Shown: positions 24,356 to 34,707, counted from the first letter of the stretch. The stretch is 64,000 nucleotides of DNA from Phycisphaerales bacterium (GCA_027019265.1 JALUWX010000002.1:47150-111149), one strand, 5' to 3'. Numbers and translations are program-made. Notes: generated by a model not told the origin, from the letters alone.

Positions 24356-27300
24356 GTGATTAATAGAGTCAGATCAAGAGCGTACGTTCTTCTACTCGCG
24401 TTCACGTGTTTCGGTTTTCCGTTCTGCGCGATCGCGGCCAATCCTTTCTACGGCAATCCGGACGCATACGGTCCCCCGACAGATGATTGCGATCCACCTA
24501 AGTCGCAGGGGGGGAAAGATGGAGATGGCGGTGAGCCAGACCCAAATGGGAAGCTGTCCGAGTTTAATGACCCAATATTTATGGCACACGGAGAGTATCT
24601 AGATCGGCACGTCGACCTCTCTCTCCCGGGTCGAGGCCTCAATGTCGAGTTTGTTCGATACTACCGAACGAGAACTCCGCGGTTTTGGCTGGACTCGACC
24701 CTTGGTCGTGACTTTGAACCGCTTGGATTGGGCTGGACACACAACTACGACATGTGGGTCAAAGATACGGATGGTGGATCATCTGAGGCTCAACTTTGGC
24801 TCCAAAATGGTCGTAGGGTTCGATTGACTCGGAATTATTCATTCGCTGGGCCTGGGCTCGAGTTCACCGCGGAAGGCTATCATGGCGTGCTGCACCGAGT
24901 TACGGCTACAGACGATATTGAATACATCGATGCAGACGGCACCGTATACACGTTCTATCCGGAGCAGGGGGTCCATCAATATCTTGCCCGGCGGTTAAAG
25001 TCGATCACAGATCGAAACGGCAATATGATCACCCTAACTTATGATACTTCGAAGGGAATAACGCGGTTTCGACTCGCGATGGTGCAAGATGGGTTGGGGA
25101 ATGCGATCACATTCTCATACTACGACGAGGCGGGGGCGCCTCGGCCGTCCGGTCCAGATCCGGATCATTTTGAAGATCTTATCTGGAAAGTTACCGATCA
25201 TGCAGGCAGGTCGGTTGAGTATCTCTATGAGCATGAGTTCGTCGAGTTTCCAAGCCCGCCGTACTACTCTTTAGTCCGCGAGCTCGTCGGCGTCAAGCTA
25301 CCTTCGGTCGAGACGGTAGCTGGCACCTTCGACCTGCCGACCGTTCATGAGCGGTTTCCAGGTGGCAGGACTATAGAATATGCATACCATGATAATAGCG
25401 CTGGCAGCAGCATGCTTGGTTTGCTTGTCTCAAAGACCGACACGAACGGCGTGGGCATCATCGAAAATCATTATCTTCGCCCGATTCCATATGATATTAA
25501 TGATATTGGCCGTCTCATTTACAAGCAGGATTACGCAGAAGATTCGTACACATACATGTACACTGACTTGGATGGGGATGCTGATAGCTGGACTCCTGTA
25601 AACGATTTTTTTGTCTGGGTTCAAAAGCGTGACGGATCCGTCGTTCGATTTGAGTACACGGCCTATACGGGAAACCCAGGCAGTTATAATTTGGTAAGTC
25701 GGGCCAACTACCCTGGCAAGGTTCCTTCTGCGGCTCGCGGGAAGTGCGTTTGGTACGATGAAAGCACCAGCGCGCCATCGTGGTACTACGCTGACGATCC
25801 GGAATCTACGCCAACACCGTTCACTGGCCTGACCGCCCCGGTGCGATCCGGCGATACGGATATAGTAATTCGAAAGTTTGATTTCAACGACGACTGGCAT
25901 CAGACGCGGCTTGAGAAGCCCAGCGGCGACGTCATCGAGTATGTTTATGATGAATCTGCAGGAAGTCAACAGCAACGTGGCGCACTGCTTGAAATCATCT
26001 CCAAGCCTGCTGGGACTATCCTGGATAACGATGGGCTTCCGCTCTCCTCTCACGCCGATTGGATTACCCAGTCATTCGAATACGACGGACCCGGGGCATA
26101 CTCGTTGCCAGGGTGCGGCTGCGGCTCGACCGGCTCCTTCCCAACATCCGAGACCGATGGCAATGGAAATAGGACTGAGTTCACCTACGACTCGCGTGGC
26201 AACTTGACCAATATCTATCACGATATCCCGGCGGGGATGTCCGGCACGGCCAATGCCTCGGCGCACGACGAGTTCGAGTATGACACGACAACCGGGAGCA
26301 TGGTCTCACACACCCACCCCGAGACGATACGCCTTGTCGGGGGGGTAGAGACGACGTACAGGAGAAAGGATACATTCGAGTACTACTCGGACACCTACAC
26401 CGGCAACATCGGCAGTCGTGGAAAGCTCTGGAAGATCCATATCGATGTTGGCGACGGAACGAATCCGGGTGAGAACCTCACGACCGTGTTCGAGTACGAC
26501 GCGATCGGGAACATCTCGAAGGTTATTGAGTCCGATGGCGACATAACAGAGCTGCTCCACAATCAGGCGAACCAACTTGTCAGGAAGCGGCATCTGGATG
26601 GAGTCGATGACAAGATGCTTGCTCAGACTGACTACTATTACGATGCGAACGGTAACCTCGTGATGGAGGAGATTGCAGACTTCGAAGGGAAGGTCGAAGT
26701 CTCGGCGACGTTTGATACGGTACGGACGATCTATGAGTATGACGCACGTGATCTGCTCACGATGAAGAGCACTGAGCGGGTGTCCTCGTCGTATGATCCG
26801 TTTGCAACACAGGACTCGATCGCCAAGTCCTTTAGCGCTCCGATCGGTCCAGATTGGGTGACTGATGCGTGGGTGTACGACGAAGACGGCAAGATCACCG
26901 CTGCATATCGGGGAGTGCAATCGATATCGCCGATTGTGGCGTTGGAGTCTGAGTCCATCTCGTACGATTTCCGTGACCTTCCCTACGAGATTGTCCGAGG
27001 GGCGGGTTCGGCGAATGAGCTCGTGACTCGATTCAACTACGATGCGAATCGGCGGATGGTCGATCGGATTATCAATCCGAATGGCGGCCCCGATTCTCAA
27101 TACCTCACGCTTTCATACGACGGGCACGATCGAGTTGTTTCCGCCCTCGATCCGATGAACAATGAGATCACGATCGGGTACGATAAGAACTCAAACATGA
27201 CATCGGTCTCGGTTTGCGGATCGATTTCAGACGACACTACTTCGGCAGAAACCCAAATGGTGTTTCTCGAGGAGTATGAGTACGATGCCCGAGATCGGCT

Positions 27301-30300
27301 CAAGAAACAGCGGGGCTACATATTTGATGAATTGGTCGCCGCGGCGACCGCATGCAACGTGGTTCCGGGCACGTTTGATGTCCAAGACATCGAATACGAA
27401 TACAATCAGGATTCCAGTCTGAAGCAGATGGCACGCCCGTCAGGGCAGTCAGCGGATCACGTCACTTCGTACTATTACGACACGGTTGGTCGAACGGAGT
27501 TTGTGCAGGATCTTTCCGGTCAAGTCCAGTTTGCGTACGATAGCGGATCGAATCTGAGTGCGGTCATTAATCGGGACTACTCGACAACGTCTGCCCCTAC
27601 GTTGACTTTTGCGCGCACATTTGAATACGACGCACTCGATCGTCGAGAAGAGTTCCAGGACGGACGAAGCAACACCACCAGTTATCTGTATGACTCACGC
27701 TCAAACCTGATCGGCGTGCTCGACCCACGGGCCAACTTCGAGAGCATGGACTACGACGGTCTCAACAGGTTGGTCGAGCGTGCTAGAACGATGACGCTCG
27801 ATGGAGACGGGCCGCTTGGAGATACAGTCGATCCGACCAATGGTGAGATCGTTGAAACCATGGGCTACGACGATGCGAGCCGGCTCATTTCCGAGGCCGA
27901 TGACAACAGTAACACGACAGAGTATCAGTATGACGAGGTCGGGCGGCGCACCAAGATCATCATGCCCGATCTTGAGGAATACGCATTCGAGTACAATGCA
28001 TCGGGCCAGCCGTTCAGGATCACCGATGCTCGCGGTGTTCAGACAACCCAGACCCACGATCTCAATAATCGTCTGACCCGTCGCGATATCAATCCGATGG
28101 GTAACACCATCGGCGGCGCTCTCCGTGAAGACTTCACGTACGACAGTCTGGGGCGCGTCCAGCACGCGCAGACCTGGTCCGATGTACTTGGAACGCAGCC
28201 GTTGACCTCCGTGACCCGTGATTACGATTCACGGGGCCGGGTGCTTGAAGAAGTCCAGCATCTCGCCGAGGATGGGATCTTCGTCTCTGGCCACGAACGA
28301 ACGGTCACCTACGCGCACGATCTGGCAGACAATCTTGTCGGGATGGTCTATCCCCATGGACGCACGATCCATCGCGAATACGACGAGGTCAACCGGCTCA
28401 TCGGAATCTACAACGACGCAGCAATGGTTGACCCGATCCGGACTATGGAGTACATCGGGGTTCGCCCGGAACGCTACACGGATGGGGTGGCCGGGCTGAG
28501 TACTACAGTGCGGACGGTGTTCAAGTATGCTGGGTACAACGGAGCAGTAGTCCAGCTTGGAGATCATGGATTCGAGAAGCCCGAGCGTATCCTGACAACC
28601 AATCCGCACCCGACGACAACCGTGCTCGATGATCACTGGTTCAAATGGGATGAGTCCCAAAACCGGACAGCATACGAGCAGCATCTCGGGACCCTTCCGG
28701 ATCGGCGTGAGCGCTCGTTTGGGTACGACTCTGCGAACAGGCTTGTCACGAGTGATGTGGTGTTCCCCGATTCCCTCTCTTCGAAGTCGGACAACACAAC
28801 GACCTACTCCCTGGACGGTGTTCACAATCGTTTAGAGGTGACCTCTTCGCTCAGTTCGGGGACTCCAGGAGAGCTCGACGCTGGGGCGCCCTTGGGCGAA
28901 TACGAGCTTGTTGATACGGATCATCAGAGCAACAACCAGTACACGCACTCGCCAAGGGCAGAGGCGGACAAGTGGATCTACACCTATGACGCAAACGGGA
29001 ACATGATCCGGAAGTTTCAGGACTCTCCGGCGAATGTGAACGGAGACAACAGCGTGGATTTCTTCGATGTCACGCAGTTCATGCAGTGGCATCAGGCGGA
29101 AGATCCTCGTGGCGATTTCGATGGCAACGGTGAGTTCGAGTACTTCGATATCCAAGCATTCCTTGCCGCCGCCGATGAATCCGGCGAGCACCTCGAGTTT
29201 CGTGATCTCGTGTATGACGCTTGGAATCGATTGGTCGGAGTCCAAGATGGCTTCGGAACTGTTGCAACGACGCAGGCGTACGTCTACGACGCATTTGGCC
29301 GCCGCCTAGGCGAGTATGCAGAGATCGATGATGGCGAGGCCGTGATCGAGGCTGACTTCCAGTATGTGTACGGGGCAAACGCGCTCTGGGAAGTGATCGA
29401 GCGGATCCAGCTCGCCATTGGTGAAGATCCAGAATTATTGCTCACGAGCCACGTGCTTTCGGATCGGATCGATGACGAAGTTGGATACCGGATCGAGAAT
29501 CTTCAGGTACCGGAAAACTACTGGTCGCACCGCGACGATCTCGGAAGTTTACTCAGTGTTTCCAACGCAAATGGTGATGTTGTTGAGAGGTTTGAGTACG
29601 GTGACTACGGGCAAGTTCGATACATGAGTGAGACAGGAGTGAGGCATCACGTATCTTCCCACGACGCCCATCATTTGTATACCGGGCGGCCTCTATTGGC
29701 ACACACGGGGATCATGGAGTATAGATACAGAGTCCACAGCTACGACATGGGACGTTTCTTGCAACGCGACCCCTACGGCTATCTTGACAGCATGAATATT
29801 TATGTTTATTCCAGCTCCACACCACATGTAAAACGCGATCCGATGGGCCTCTTTCCTCTTGCGCCAGGCGATCTTGATTCTGCAGTCATAGGCATCACAA
29901 ATCGACTCGCTACGCAAGTGGTGAACACTGTCAAAGGAATTCACTACAATCGAAATTCATCGCAACCAACACGGACTGCTGAAGAGGTTACCGCTTCTCG
30001 CAGCGGTTGGACGCAGCTTCCTCCTGAGCAATCGGTATTCCACGGGTTATCGAACAAGAAATATGTTAAAGGGAAAGAAGAGGTCGTGATAAATCCGCTT
30101 GGACAAGTAGTTACCGACCAGACGGATGGTGGGACATATAATTATGCTAATCCACAAACTTTGTACGGAGTTCCGCACTTTATTCTCGATGTGGTCCCAT
30201 ACTACATCTGGGGCAATGGCCCATGTGATAAGAATGGGCCATATAAACGTTACGAACTAACAAAGATTTCAATTAAAATAGTTATCTTAAAGAATTTGTG

Positions 30301-30301
30301 A
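24356..30301 (+). CDS. RHS/YD-repeat polymorphic toxin with embedded dockerin-like segment
   Basis: 1981-aa secreted protein. Start GTG 24356 is chosen because AGGAG lies 7 nt upstream and a signal peptide follows (YVLLLAFTCFGFPFCAIAA). A DUF6531-like region (NDPIFMAHGEYLDRHVDLSLPGRG) and dozens of YD repeats build the RHS shell. At residues about 1559-1617 a dockerin-like segment is inserted, with NGDNSVDFFDVTQFMQWH and FDGNGEFEYFDIQAFLAA. The RHS core ends with RDPYGYLDSMNIYVY and DPMGL near 1830. The last 145 residues form a variable tip with TDGGTYNYANP and HFILDVVPYYIWGNGP, not recognised by family. The tip and the next gene are visibly A/T-richer, as usual for exchanged toxin/immunity pairs. 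Confidence 0.9.
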   Translation: MINRVRSRAYVLLLAFTCFGFPFCAIAANPFYGNPDAYGPPTDDCDPPKSQGGKDGDGGEPDPNGKLSEFNDPIFMAHGEYLDRHVDLSLPGRGLNVEFVRYYRTRTPRFWLDSTLGRDFEPLGLGWTHNYDMWVKDTDGGSSEAQLWLQNGRRVRLTRNYSFAGPGLEFTAEGYHGVLHRVTATDDIEYIDADGTVYTFYPEQGVHQYLARRLKSITDRNGNMITLTYDTSKGITRFRLAMVQDGLGNAITFSYYDEAGAPRPSGPDPDHFEDLIWKVTDHAGRSVEYLYEHEFVEFPSPPYYSLVRELVGVKLPSVETVAGTFDLPTVHERFPGGRTIEYAYHDNSAGSSMLGLLVSKTDTNGVGIIENHYLRPIPYDINDIGRLIYKQDYAEDSYTYMYTDLDGDADSWTPVNDFFVWVQKRDGSVVRFEYTAYTGNPGSYNLVSRANYPGKVPSAARGKCVWYDESTSAPSWYYADDPESTPTPFTGLTAPVRSGDTDIVIRKFDFNDDWHQTRLEKPSGDVIEYVYDESAGSQQQRGALLEIISKPAGTILDNDGLPLSSHADWITQSFEYDGPGAYSLPGCGCGSTGSFPTSETDGNGNRTEFTYDSRGNLTNIYHDIPAGMSGTANASAHDEFEYDTTTGSMVSHTHPETIRLVGGVETTYRRKDTFEYYSDTYTGNIGSRGKLWKIHIDVGDGTNPGENLTTVFEYDAIGNISKVIESDGDITELLHNQANQLVRKRHLDGVDDKMLAQTDYYYDANGNLVMEEIADFEGKVEVSATFDTVRTIYEYDARDLLTMKSTERVSSSYDPFATQDSIAKSFSAPIGPDWVTDAWVYDEDGKITAAYRGVQSISPIVALESESISYDFRDLPYEIVRGAGSANELVTRFNYDANRRMVDRIINPNGGPDSQYLTLSYDGHDRVVSALDPMNNEITIGYDKNSNMTSVSVCGSISDDTTSAETQMVFLEEYEYDARDRLKKQRGYIFDELVAAATACNVVPGTFDVQDIEYEYNQDSSLKQMARPSGQSADHVTSYYYDTVGRTEFVQDLSGQVQFAYDSGSNLSAVINRDYSTTSAPTLTFARTFEYDALDRREEFQDGRSNTTSYLYDSRSNLIGVLDPRANFESMDYDGLNRLVERARTMTLDGDGPLGDTVDPTNGEIVETMGYDDASRLISEADDNSNTTEYQYDEVGRRTKIIMPDLEEYAFEYNASGQPFRITDARGVQTTQTHDLNNRLTRRDINPMGNTIGGALREDFTYDSLGRVQHAQTWSDVLGTQPLTSVTRDYDSRGRVLEEVQHLAEDGIFVSGHERTVTYAHDLADNLVGMVYPHGRTIHREYDEVNRLIGIYNDAAMVDPIRTMEYIGVRPERYTDGVAGLSTTVRTVFKYAGYNGAVVQLGDHGFEKPERILTTNPHPTTTVLDDHWFKWDESQNRTAYEQHLGTLPDRRERSFGYDSANRLVTSDVVFPDSLSSKSDNTTTYSLDGVHNRLEVTSSLSSGTPGELDAGAPLGEYELVDTDHQSNNQYTHSPRAEADKWIYTYDANGNMIRKFQDSPANVNGDNSVDFFDVTQFMQWHQAEDPRGDFDGNGEFEYFDIQAFLAAADESGEHLEFRDLVYDAWNRLVGVQDGFGTVATTQAYVYDAFGRRLGEYAEIDDGEAVIEADFQYVYGANALWEVIERIQLAIGEDPELLLTSHVLSDRIDDEVGYRIENLQVPENYWSHRDDLGSLLSVSNANGDVVERFEYGDYGQVRYMSETGVRHHVSSHDAHHLYTGRPLLAHTGIMEYRYRVHSYDMGRFLQRDPYGYLDSMNIYVYSSSTPHVKRDPMGLFPLAPGDLDSAVIGITNRLATQVVNTVKGIHYNRNSSQPTRTAEEVTASRSGWTQLPPEQSVFHGLSNKKYVKGKEEVVINPLGQVVTDQTDGGTYNYANPQTLYGVPHFILDVVPYYIWGNGPCDKNGPYKRYELTKISIKIVILKNL

Positions 30302-30325
30302 GCAAGGCAGCAGGCTGATTCGGTC

Positions 30326-30886
30326 ATGAAAATGATAAAAATAGTCATTGCAGTCGTCGTGACATTCGTACTATTGGTGTCGATTGTCTGGGTATTATTA
30401 GCGTCAATTATGTGGAAAACCATCCGGTACGAATTGCAGTCAGGATACCCGTACGGATTTGAATCAGAGTATTTGAGACAGTATCCCGAGCTTTCTCACT
30501 GCGGACTATTCGTGCAGATCCAGCTCCGCTATGAAGTTGATTACTTGTCGGAAGTAAGTGGTGCAGCTCAATTGGCTGTCGGATTGTACACAACAGACGC
30601 CGTAAATGAAGGTGCAGCTAGTCTGTTTCAATCGATTGCTGTCTACGGTGAAAATGGTAGTTTGCTCCATAAGTGGGACTCGCCTAGACTTACCAGCCCA
30701 ATAAGTGTCCGGAATTCGTCTATATATGGCGAATTTGTGAGTGACTATGTATTAGATATCGGCAATGATATGGAGTATATTACTGTAGTTCTAAAATTCG
30801 TTGATCGGAGTGGGTGCCCAGCCGGAGTCATTCAGGTGCAGTTGGATAAGGTGGTTCGTAGTGGTTTCTTTAGGTTTACCACTTAG
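30326..30886 (+). CDS. Membrane-anchored protein, candidate immunity protein of the RHS tip
   Basis: 186 aa, 24 bp after the RHS gene on the same strand. One strong N-terminal membrane segment (residues 5-29, IKIVIAVVVTFVLLVSIVWVLL) is followed by a beta-rich extracytoplasmic domain without recognised motif. Position right behind an RHS tip, low G+C like the tip, and absence of homology to housekeeping families all fit an immunity protein that would protect from outside or inside the membrane. No family could be named; the role is inferred from position. Confidence 0.65.
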   Translation: MKMIKIVIAVVVTFVLLVSIVWVLLASIMWKTIRYELQSGYPYGFESEYLRQYPELSHCGLFVQIQLRYEVDYLSEVSGAAQLAVGLYTTDAVNEGAASLFQSIAVYGENGSLLHKWDSPRLTSPISVRNSSIYGEFVSDYVLDIGNDMEYITVVLKFVDRSGCPAGVIQVQLDKVVRSGFFRFTT

Positions 30887-31227
30887 TCGAAGCAGTTTGC
30901 TAGGCGAGTTTGGGCGTAATTGAGTAATATTGGCGAGGGCATGTGTAGATGAGTAAAATACACCTTGCCGCTGTTCGAAATATTATTGGCAATGTTCGCG
31001 CCCCGGGTACTCCCTGAACTCAGGCTCCCGATGACCCGTGGCGAACTCGTCTGCCATGGTTGGGGCAGCTTTGTGAGTTTGCGCTGGCTTGTAACGCAGG
31101 AAGTACCCCTCTGGCCTTGGTTCACTGGCGGTGTCCAATTTGTTCTCTCAGCTGAACGCTTTGCCCCTGTACTCTTCCGCTGGCTGTGGGGGTACGTCAC
31201 CCGCTCCTCTCTCCTTGAATAGCCTGA
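30887..31227. other. Gene-free stretch
   Basis: A frame at 30965-31222 (plus) and one on the opposite strand are open but have no start signal or family resemblance. Nothing else is seen in this 340-bp stretch, which separates the toxin locus from the ArdC gene. Confidence 0.45.
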
Positions 31228-32112
31228 TTATTCTCGATGGATTCCTTGCACCCAATCCGCCGCCTTCTGCCCCGCCCCTGCAGCCTGGATGACGAGCTTC
31301 TCGTCTGCCTTGAGCCGCTTCCTCCAGTGATCGATGTACGACGCAGACTGCTCGATCGTCGGTGGGCTGATCCCGCACGCCGCCGCCAGGAACGCGGACG
31401 CAAACTCCGCCGTCAGCTCCTCCTTCGAGTAGTCGCTCGTCCCGAACGGCGCCAGCTCGGTGTCGAGCCCGCGATCGAGGCGTGAGCTGTGCCCGGTGGA
31501 GTGCGCGAGCTCGTGGAAGAGCGTGGTGTAGTAGGACTCGCGGCGCTCGAACCGGTCCGGTTCGGGCAAGCGCACGAGGTCCTCTTTGGGCGCGTAGTAC
31601 GCCTGATGCCCGCCGTGCTCGATGCGCGGCGGGTCGGCGTACCCGTCGACGATGGCCCTCGCCTCGCCGATCGGCTCAAAAACAGCCTCCGGGCCCTCGA
31701 TCTCGTCTTTCGTGCGGTCCGCATCTTCGATCCCGTTGCACTGCTCGCTGTTGAACACCGTGTAGTGCCGCAGAACCGGGACGGTGATGGGTTCGCCGGT
31801 GGACCGGTCCGTGGTGGCGTGCTGCTTCCAGAAGATCACGAGCGAGCCCTTCTCGCCCTTGCGGACCTGCCCGCCCTTGGCTTTGGTCTGTCTGAAGGTG
31901 AGCCATTGCGGTGATCCGTACCCTTCGATCATCGCGGTGACGGCGAGTAGGAAGACGTTGATGCCCCGGTAGTGCCGCTGCGTGACCAGGTTCCTCGGGA
32001 TGGCGCTGCCCTCGCCGGGACTTCGTGTGAACGGGATCCTCCAGGGCACCGTGCCCCGTTCCAGGATGCTGATGATGCGGTCCGTGACCGTCTGGTAGAT
32101 ATCGCGCGGCAT
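31228..32112 (-). CDS. ArdC-family antirestriction protein
   Basis: 294 aa, complete. The N-terminal ssDNA-binding domain (RDIYQTVTDRIISILERGTVPWRIPF, then YRGINVFLLAVTA and GGQVRKGEKGSLVIFWKQ) is followed by the zinc-metalloprotease domain with the catalytic FHELAHSTGH (about residues 205-214) and downstream Glu in EELTAEFASAFL. ArdC proteins bind incoming single-stranded DNA and protect it from host restriction during conjugation. Presence here fits the relaxase module further right. Start is ATG 32112. Confidence 0.9.
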   Translation of the reverse strand: MPRDIYQTVTDRIISILERGTVPWRIPFTRSPGEGSAIPRNLVTQRHYRGINVFLLAVTAMIEGYGSPQWLTFRQTKAKGGQVRKGEKGSLVIFWKQHATTDRSTGEPITVPVLRHYTVFNSEQCNGIEDADRTKDEIEGPEAVFEPIGEARAIVDGYADPPRIEHGGHQAYYAPKEDLVRLPEPDRFERRESYYTTLFHELAHSTGHSSRLDRGLDTELAPFGTSDYSKEELTAEFASAFLAAACGISPPTIEQSASYIDHWRKRLKADEKLVIQAAGAGQKAADWVQGIHRE

Positions 32113-32398
32113 GCTCCCTCGCTGCGGTGTTGCTCCTAGCCGGGAGTGATGCCACAGATCTGGGCGAGTGTCGAGGGCTGCACGCGAATGTGTGCGGAAG
32201 GGCGGGATTGGCGTACTGGGTGACTCATTTCTGTGTCGTTGTTTCGATGCGACCTTCGCACGGTCGGTCCCGTGTCAAGCAAATCGACGGTTTCCACCGG
32301 CGCTGATCGCTTGGCGGACCCTCCGCAGTTTTGCTTGCCCCACTCCCTACCCCGTGCGTGGATCGGTGCATCACAACTCAAACAGAAAGGAATACACC

Positions 32399-32674
32399 AT
32401 GAGTTCAACCAACCACACCACGCCTCCGGCACAGACCCTCCGCGACGGCGCACTCTTCGCCAAGATCTGGCGGAACAGCTCCGAGAAGGGCGCGTTCTAC
32501 AGCGTGCAGCTGGGCCGCACCTACAGCGACGATCAGGGCAACCCGCACGAGAGCGGGTCGTTCAGCAACAGTGAGCTGCTTCGGATCGCCCGCTTGGCGC
32601 AGATCGCCTACGACGAGGTGCTGCTCCACCGCGAGGAGGACAAGCAGATCGCCGCCGAGGCCAACGGGTCGTAA
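32399..32674 (+). CDS. Small conserved plasmid-type protein
   Basis: 91 aa from ATG 32399, preceded by AGAAAGGAA. Sequence ALFAKIWRNSSEKGAFYSVQLGRTYSDD and ELLRIARLAQIAYDE resembles small proteins of unknown function that are common on mobile elements. No enzymatic motif. Followed by a strong terminator (32693-32727). Confidence 0.75.
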   Translation: MSSTNHTTPPAQTLRDGALFAKIWRNSSEKGAFYSVQLGRTYSDDQGNPHESGSFSNSELLRIARLAQIAYDEVLLHREEDKQIAAEANGS

Positions 32675-32692
32675 CCGAACCGTCTCTCCACC

Positions 32693-32727
32693 GCCCGGTC
32701 CCCGTGCACGCGGGGGCCGGGTTTTTC
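32693..32727 (+). terminator. Intrinsic terminator
   Basis: GCCCGGTCCCCGTGC and GCGGGGGCCGGG form a strong stem followed by TTTTT. It ends the small plasmid-type gene at 32674. Confidence 0.8.
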
Positions 32728-32847
32728 ATGCTTGATAGCTTCTTCTGATTCCTCCGCCCCCGCGCTGCGTCCCGCTGCCCTCTGTCCGGGGTGAGGGGCA
32801 GCGGCGACGGTCGCCGGTGCTCCGCAGCAACGCGAAAGGAGCATCAC

Positions 32848-33279
32848 ATGACCGCCAAACCCATCACCACCATCGTTGTTGATTCAGAACGCCTGGAGCG
32901 CGGTGTCTGGTCGCACACGCACAACAAGACCATCGGCGAGGGCGACATCTCCAAGTCCTACTCCGCCGACACCATCGGTCTGCAGGGCCGCGTCCGCAGA
33001 CCCTTCGTGTATCAGGGCGCGCTATGGGTGTGCGTCGGCAAGTGCTCGCGTCCGTTCGAGTGCGCCAAGGCGTACCGGCTCACCGATCATGATCAGTTCG
33101 ACGGCAAGCCGACGACCTACGCGGACAAGATCCGCGACAGCGACGCCGCCCGCAACGACCCCAACGGTTTCTACCACGGCATGGCGGTGACGCACGGCGG
33201 CAACCGCTACGTGCTCACAGGTCCCGAGGTCGTATTTGCCGCTGGCGAGCGTCAGCAGTCCAGTCTCTTTGGTGACTGA
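32848..33279 (+). CDS. Small conserved hypothetical protein
   Basis: 143 aa from ATG 32848 with GAAAGGAG upstream. Contains FVYQGALWVCVGKCSRPFECAKAYRLTDHDQFDGKPTTY and VLTGPEVVFAAGE, a pattern I know only from uncharacterised mobile-element proteins. Two cysteines (C-x-x-x-C-x-x-x-x-x-C like, KCSRPFEC) could bind metal. No function is proposed. Confidence 0.7.
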   Translation: MTAKPITTIVVDSERLERGVWSHTHNKTIGEGDISKSYSADTIGLQGRVRRPFVYQGALWVCVGKCSRPFECAKAYRLTDHDQFDGKPTTYADKIRDSDAARNDPNGFYHGMAVTHGGNRYVLTGPEVVFAAGERQQSSLFGD

Positions 33280-33467
33280 TCCTTCATCGTCATTTCTCCC
33301 CTGCCCTGGCTTTGCACGATGCCGGGGGTTTCTCGTGGATCCAGACTGCCCGAGAACAGGCCTGGCGAGCATGCATCGTGGAAAAATGAAGCACCACATA
33401 TATGAATCATCCGCTGTAGATTGCTCAAAACTCAAGACCAAGGAACGGCAAGTGAGACACGGCTAGA

Positions 33468-34538
33468 ATGACATCTGTGCACAGATTCACCAGAAGCACT
33501 TACACAGGGAAACTCGCGATGACCAGATCCGGTATGGCGCATTTTGGTACAGCGGATGCTGCGAAATCACAGTTCTTCGCCTCGATGTGTCAAAACAAAA
33601 AACTTCAATCTAGGCTTGGCACGGACATCTTCGGCGTTGGCGTGAGGCGCCAGGATCTCGGAATCGAGGATCGCAAAGAATGGACGATCTCGGTCTATCT
33701 GCGGTCAGCAGAGGTCGTGAAGGAACTTGACGATGAGATCCCCAATCGCTTCGGGGGGGTTCGTGTCTCCCCACAAGTCATGGGTAGGAGCCCCCGATTC
33801 GCGATCGGTCAAGGTCCATGCCGCGGGCGAATCTTCGACCCGATCAAGCCAGGGTGCTCGATCAGCTTGAAGGGATCTGATCGATCTGGGACCCTCGGTT
33901 GTCTTGTTGGCAATGGCGAGTCCCTGTATATGGTGACAGCTGGACACGTACTCAATCCGCACTTTGCCCAGCCAGACGAAGATACGACCGATGTTGTGCA
34001 GTCTTCCTCAGAATACAAGCAAGACCGCAGCCGCACGATCGCGTACGTGAATCGGGTGACCGCATTGCAGTCTACACAGCTTGGTGATGAGCCAGCCCAA
34101 GTGAATGATATCGATATCGCTGTCGCTGAGGTCACTCAAGACACGAAGTGGAACCTGCATGTGCATGGCATTGGTCGCCAGATATCAGGTGCCATCGCTG
34201 CGGAGACGGTTGGGCGTTCGAGGGTAAAAAAATACGGACAATCCACCGGCTACTCCGAGGGTATGGTCTACGACCGGAACACAATCATCTCGATTAAAGA
34301 GCCCGGGACCAACGAATGCTACTGGTTTCAGAATGCGATTGTATTCTTCCCCAAGAGCCGCGAACGAAGCGAGTTCTTCGCGAAGCCGGGCGACAGCGGA
34401 GCAATCGCGTGGAACTCACAGGGTAAGCCGCTCGCGATGATTATCGGAGTGTCTGATCGTTCGGCGGTGGCCATTCCCTGGCAGCGGATACAGGATGAGC
34501 TCGGCATGGGGTTGCTTGAGCACATTCGTGCCCAATAG
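33468..34538 (+). CDS. Intracellular trypsin-like serine protease
   Basis: 356 aa, no signal peptide. Trypsin-fold triad: His in LYMVTAGHVLN (about residue 161), Asp in VNDIDIAVAEV (about 217) and Ser in FAKPGDSGAIAW (about 308). The N-terminal 120 residues form a separate domain of unknown type (LGTDIFGVGVRRQDLG, EWTISVYLRS). Start ATG 33468 has only a weak upstream purine tract; ATG 33519 is an alternative. Followed by a small gene at 170 bp. Intracellular trypsin-like proteases in accessory islands can be effectors of conflict systems, but no ATPase sensor is adjacent, so the role stays open. Confidence 0.85.
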   Translation: MTSVHRFTRSTYTGKLAMTRSGMAHFGTADAAKSQFFASMCQNKKLQSRLGTDIFGVGVRRQDLGIEDRKEWTISVYLRSAEVVKELDDEIPNRFGGVRVSPQVMGRSPRFAIGQGPCRGRIFDPIKPGCSISLKGSDRSGTLGCLVGNGESLYMVTAGHVLNPHFAQPDEDTTDVVQSSSEYKQDRSRTIAYVNRVTALQSTQLGDEPAQVNDIDIAVAEVTQDTKWNLHVHGIGRQISGAIAAETVGRSRVKKYGQSTGYSEGMVYDRNTIISIKEPGTNECYWFQNAIVFFPKSRERSEFFAKPGDSGAIAWNSQGKPLAMIIGVSDRSAVAIPWQRIQDELGMGLLEHIRAQ

Positions 34539-34707
34539 TGGGGATAAGTCAACCGAAATCCCAGATAAACCGAACATTCTCATTGCGTAACTCGATAAAT
34601 ACTCTAGACTTAGGAGTTGGTTCGGCAAATCGTGAGTGACAGGAGACACGAGATCTAGACGCTAGACGTGCCGAATCCCGATATGTTGTATGTAAAGGAG
34701 GTGCGCC

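Noticed and set aside
30965..31222. 85-codon plus-strand frame between the RHS locus and ArdC
   Set aside because: No ribosome binding site, no recognised domain and an equally long frame on the other strand.
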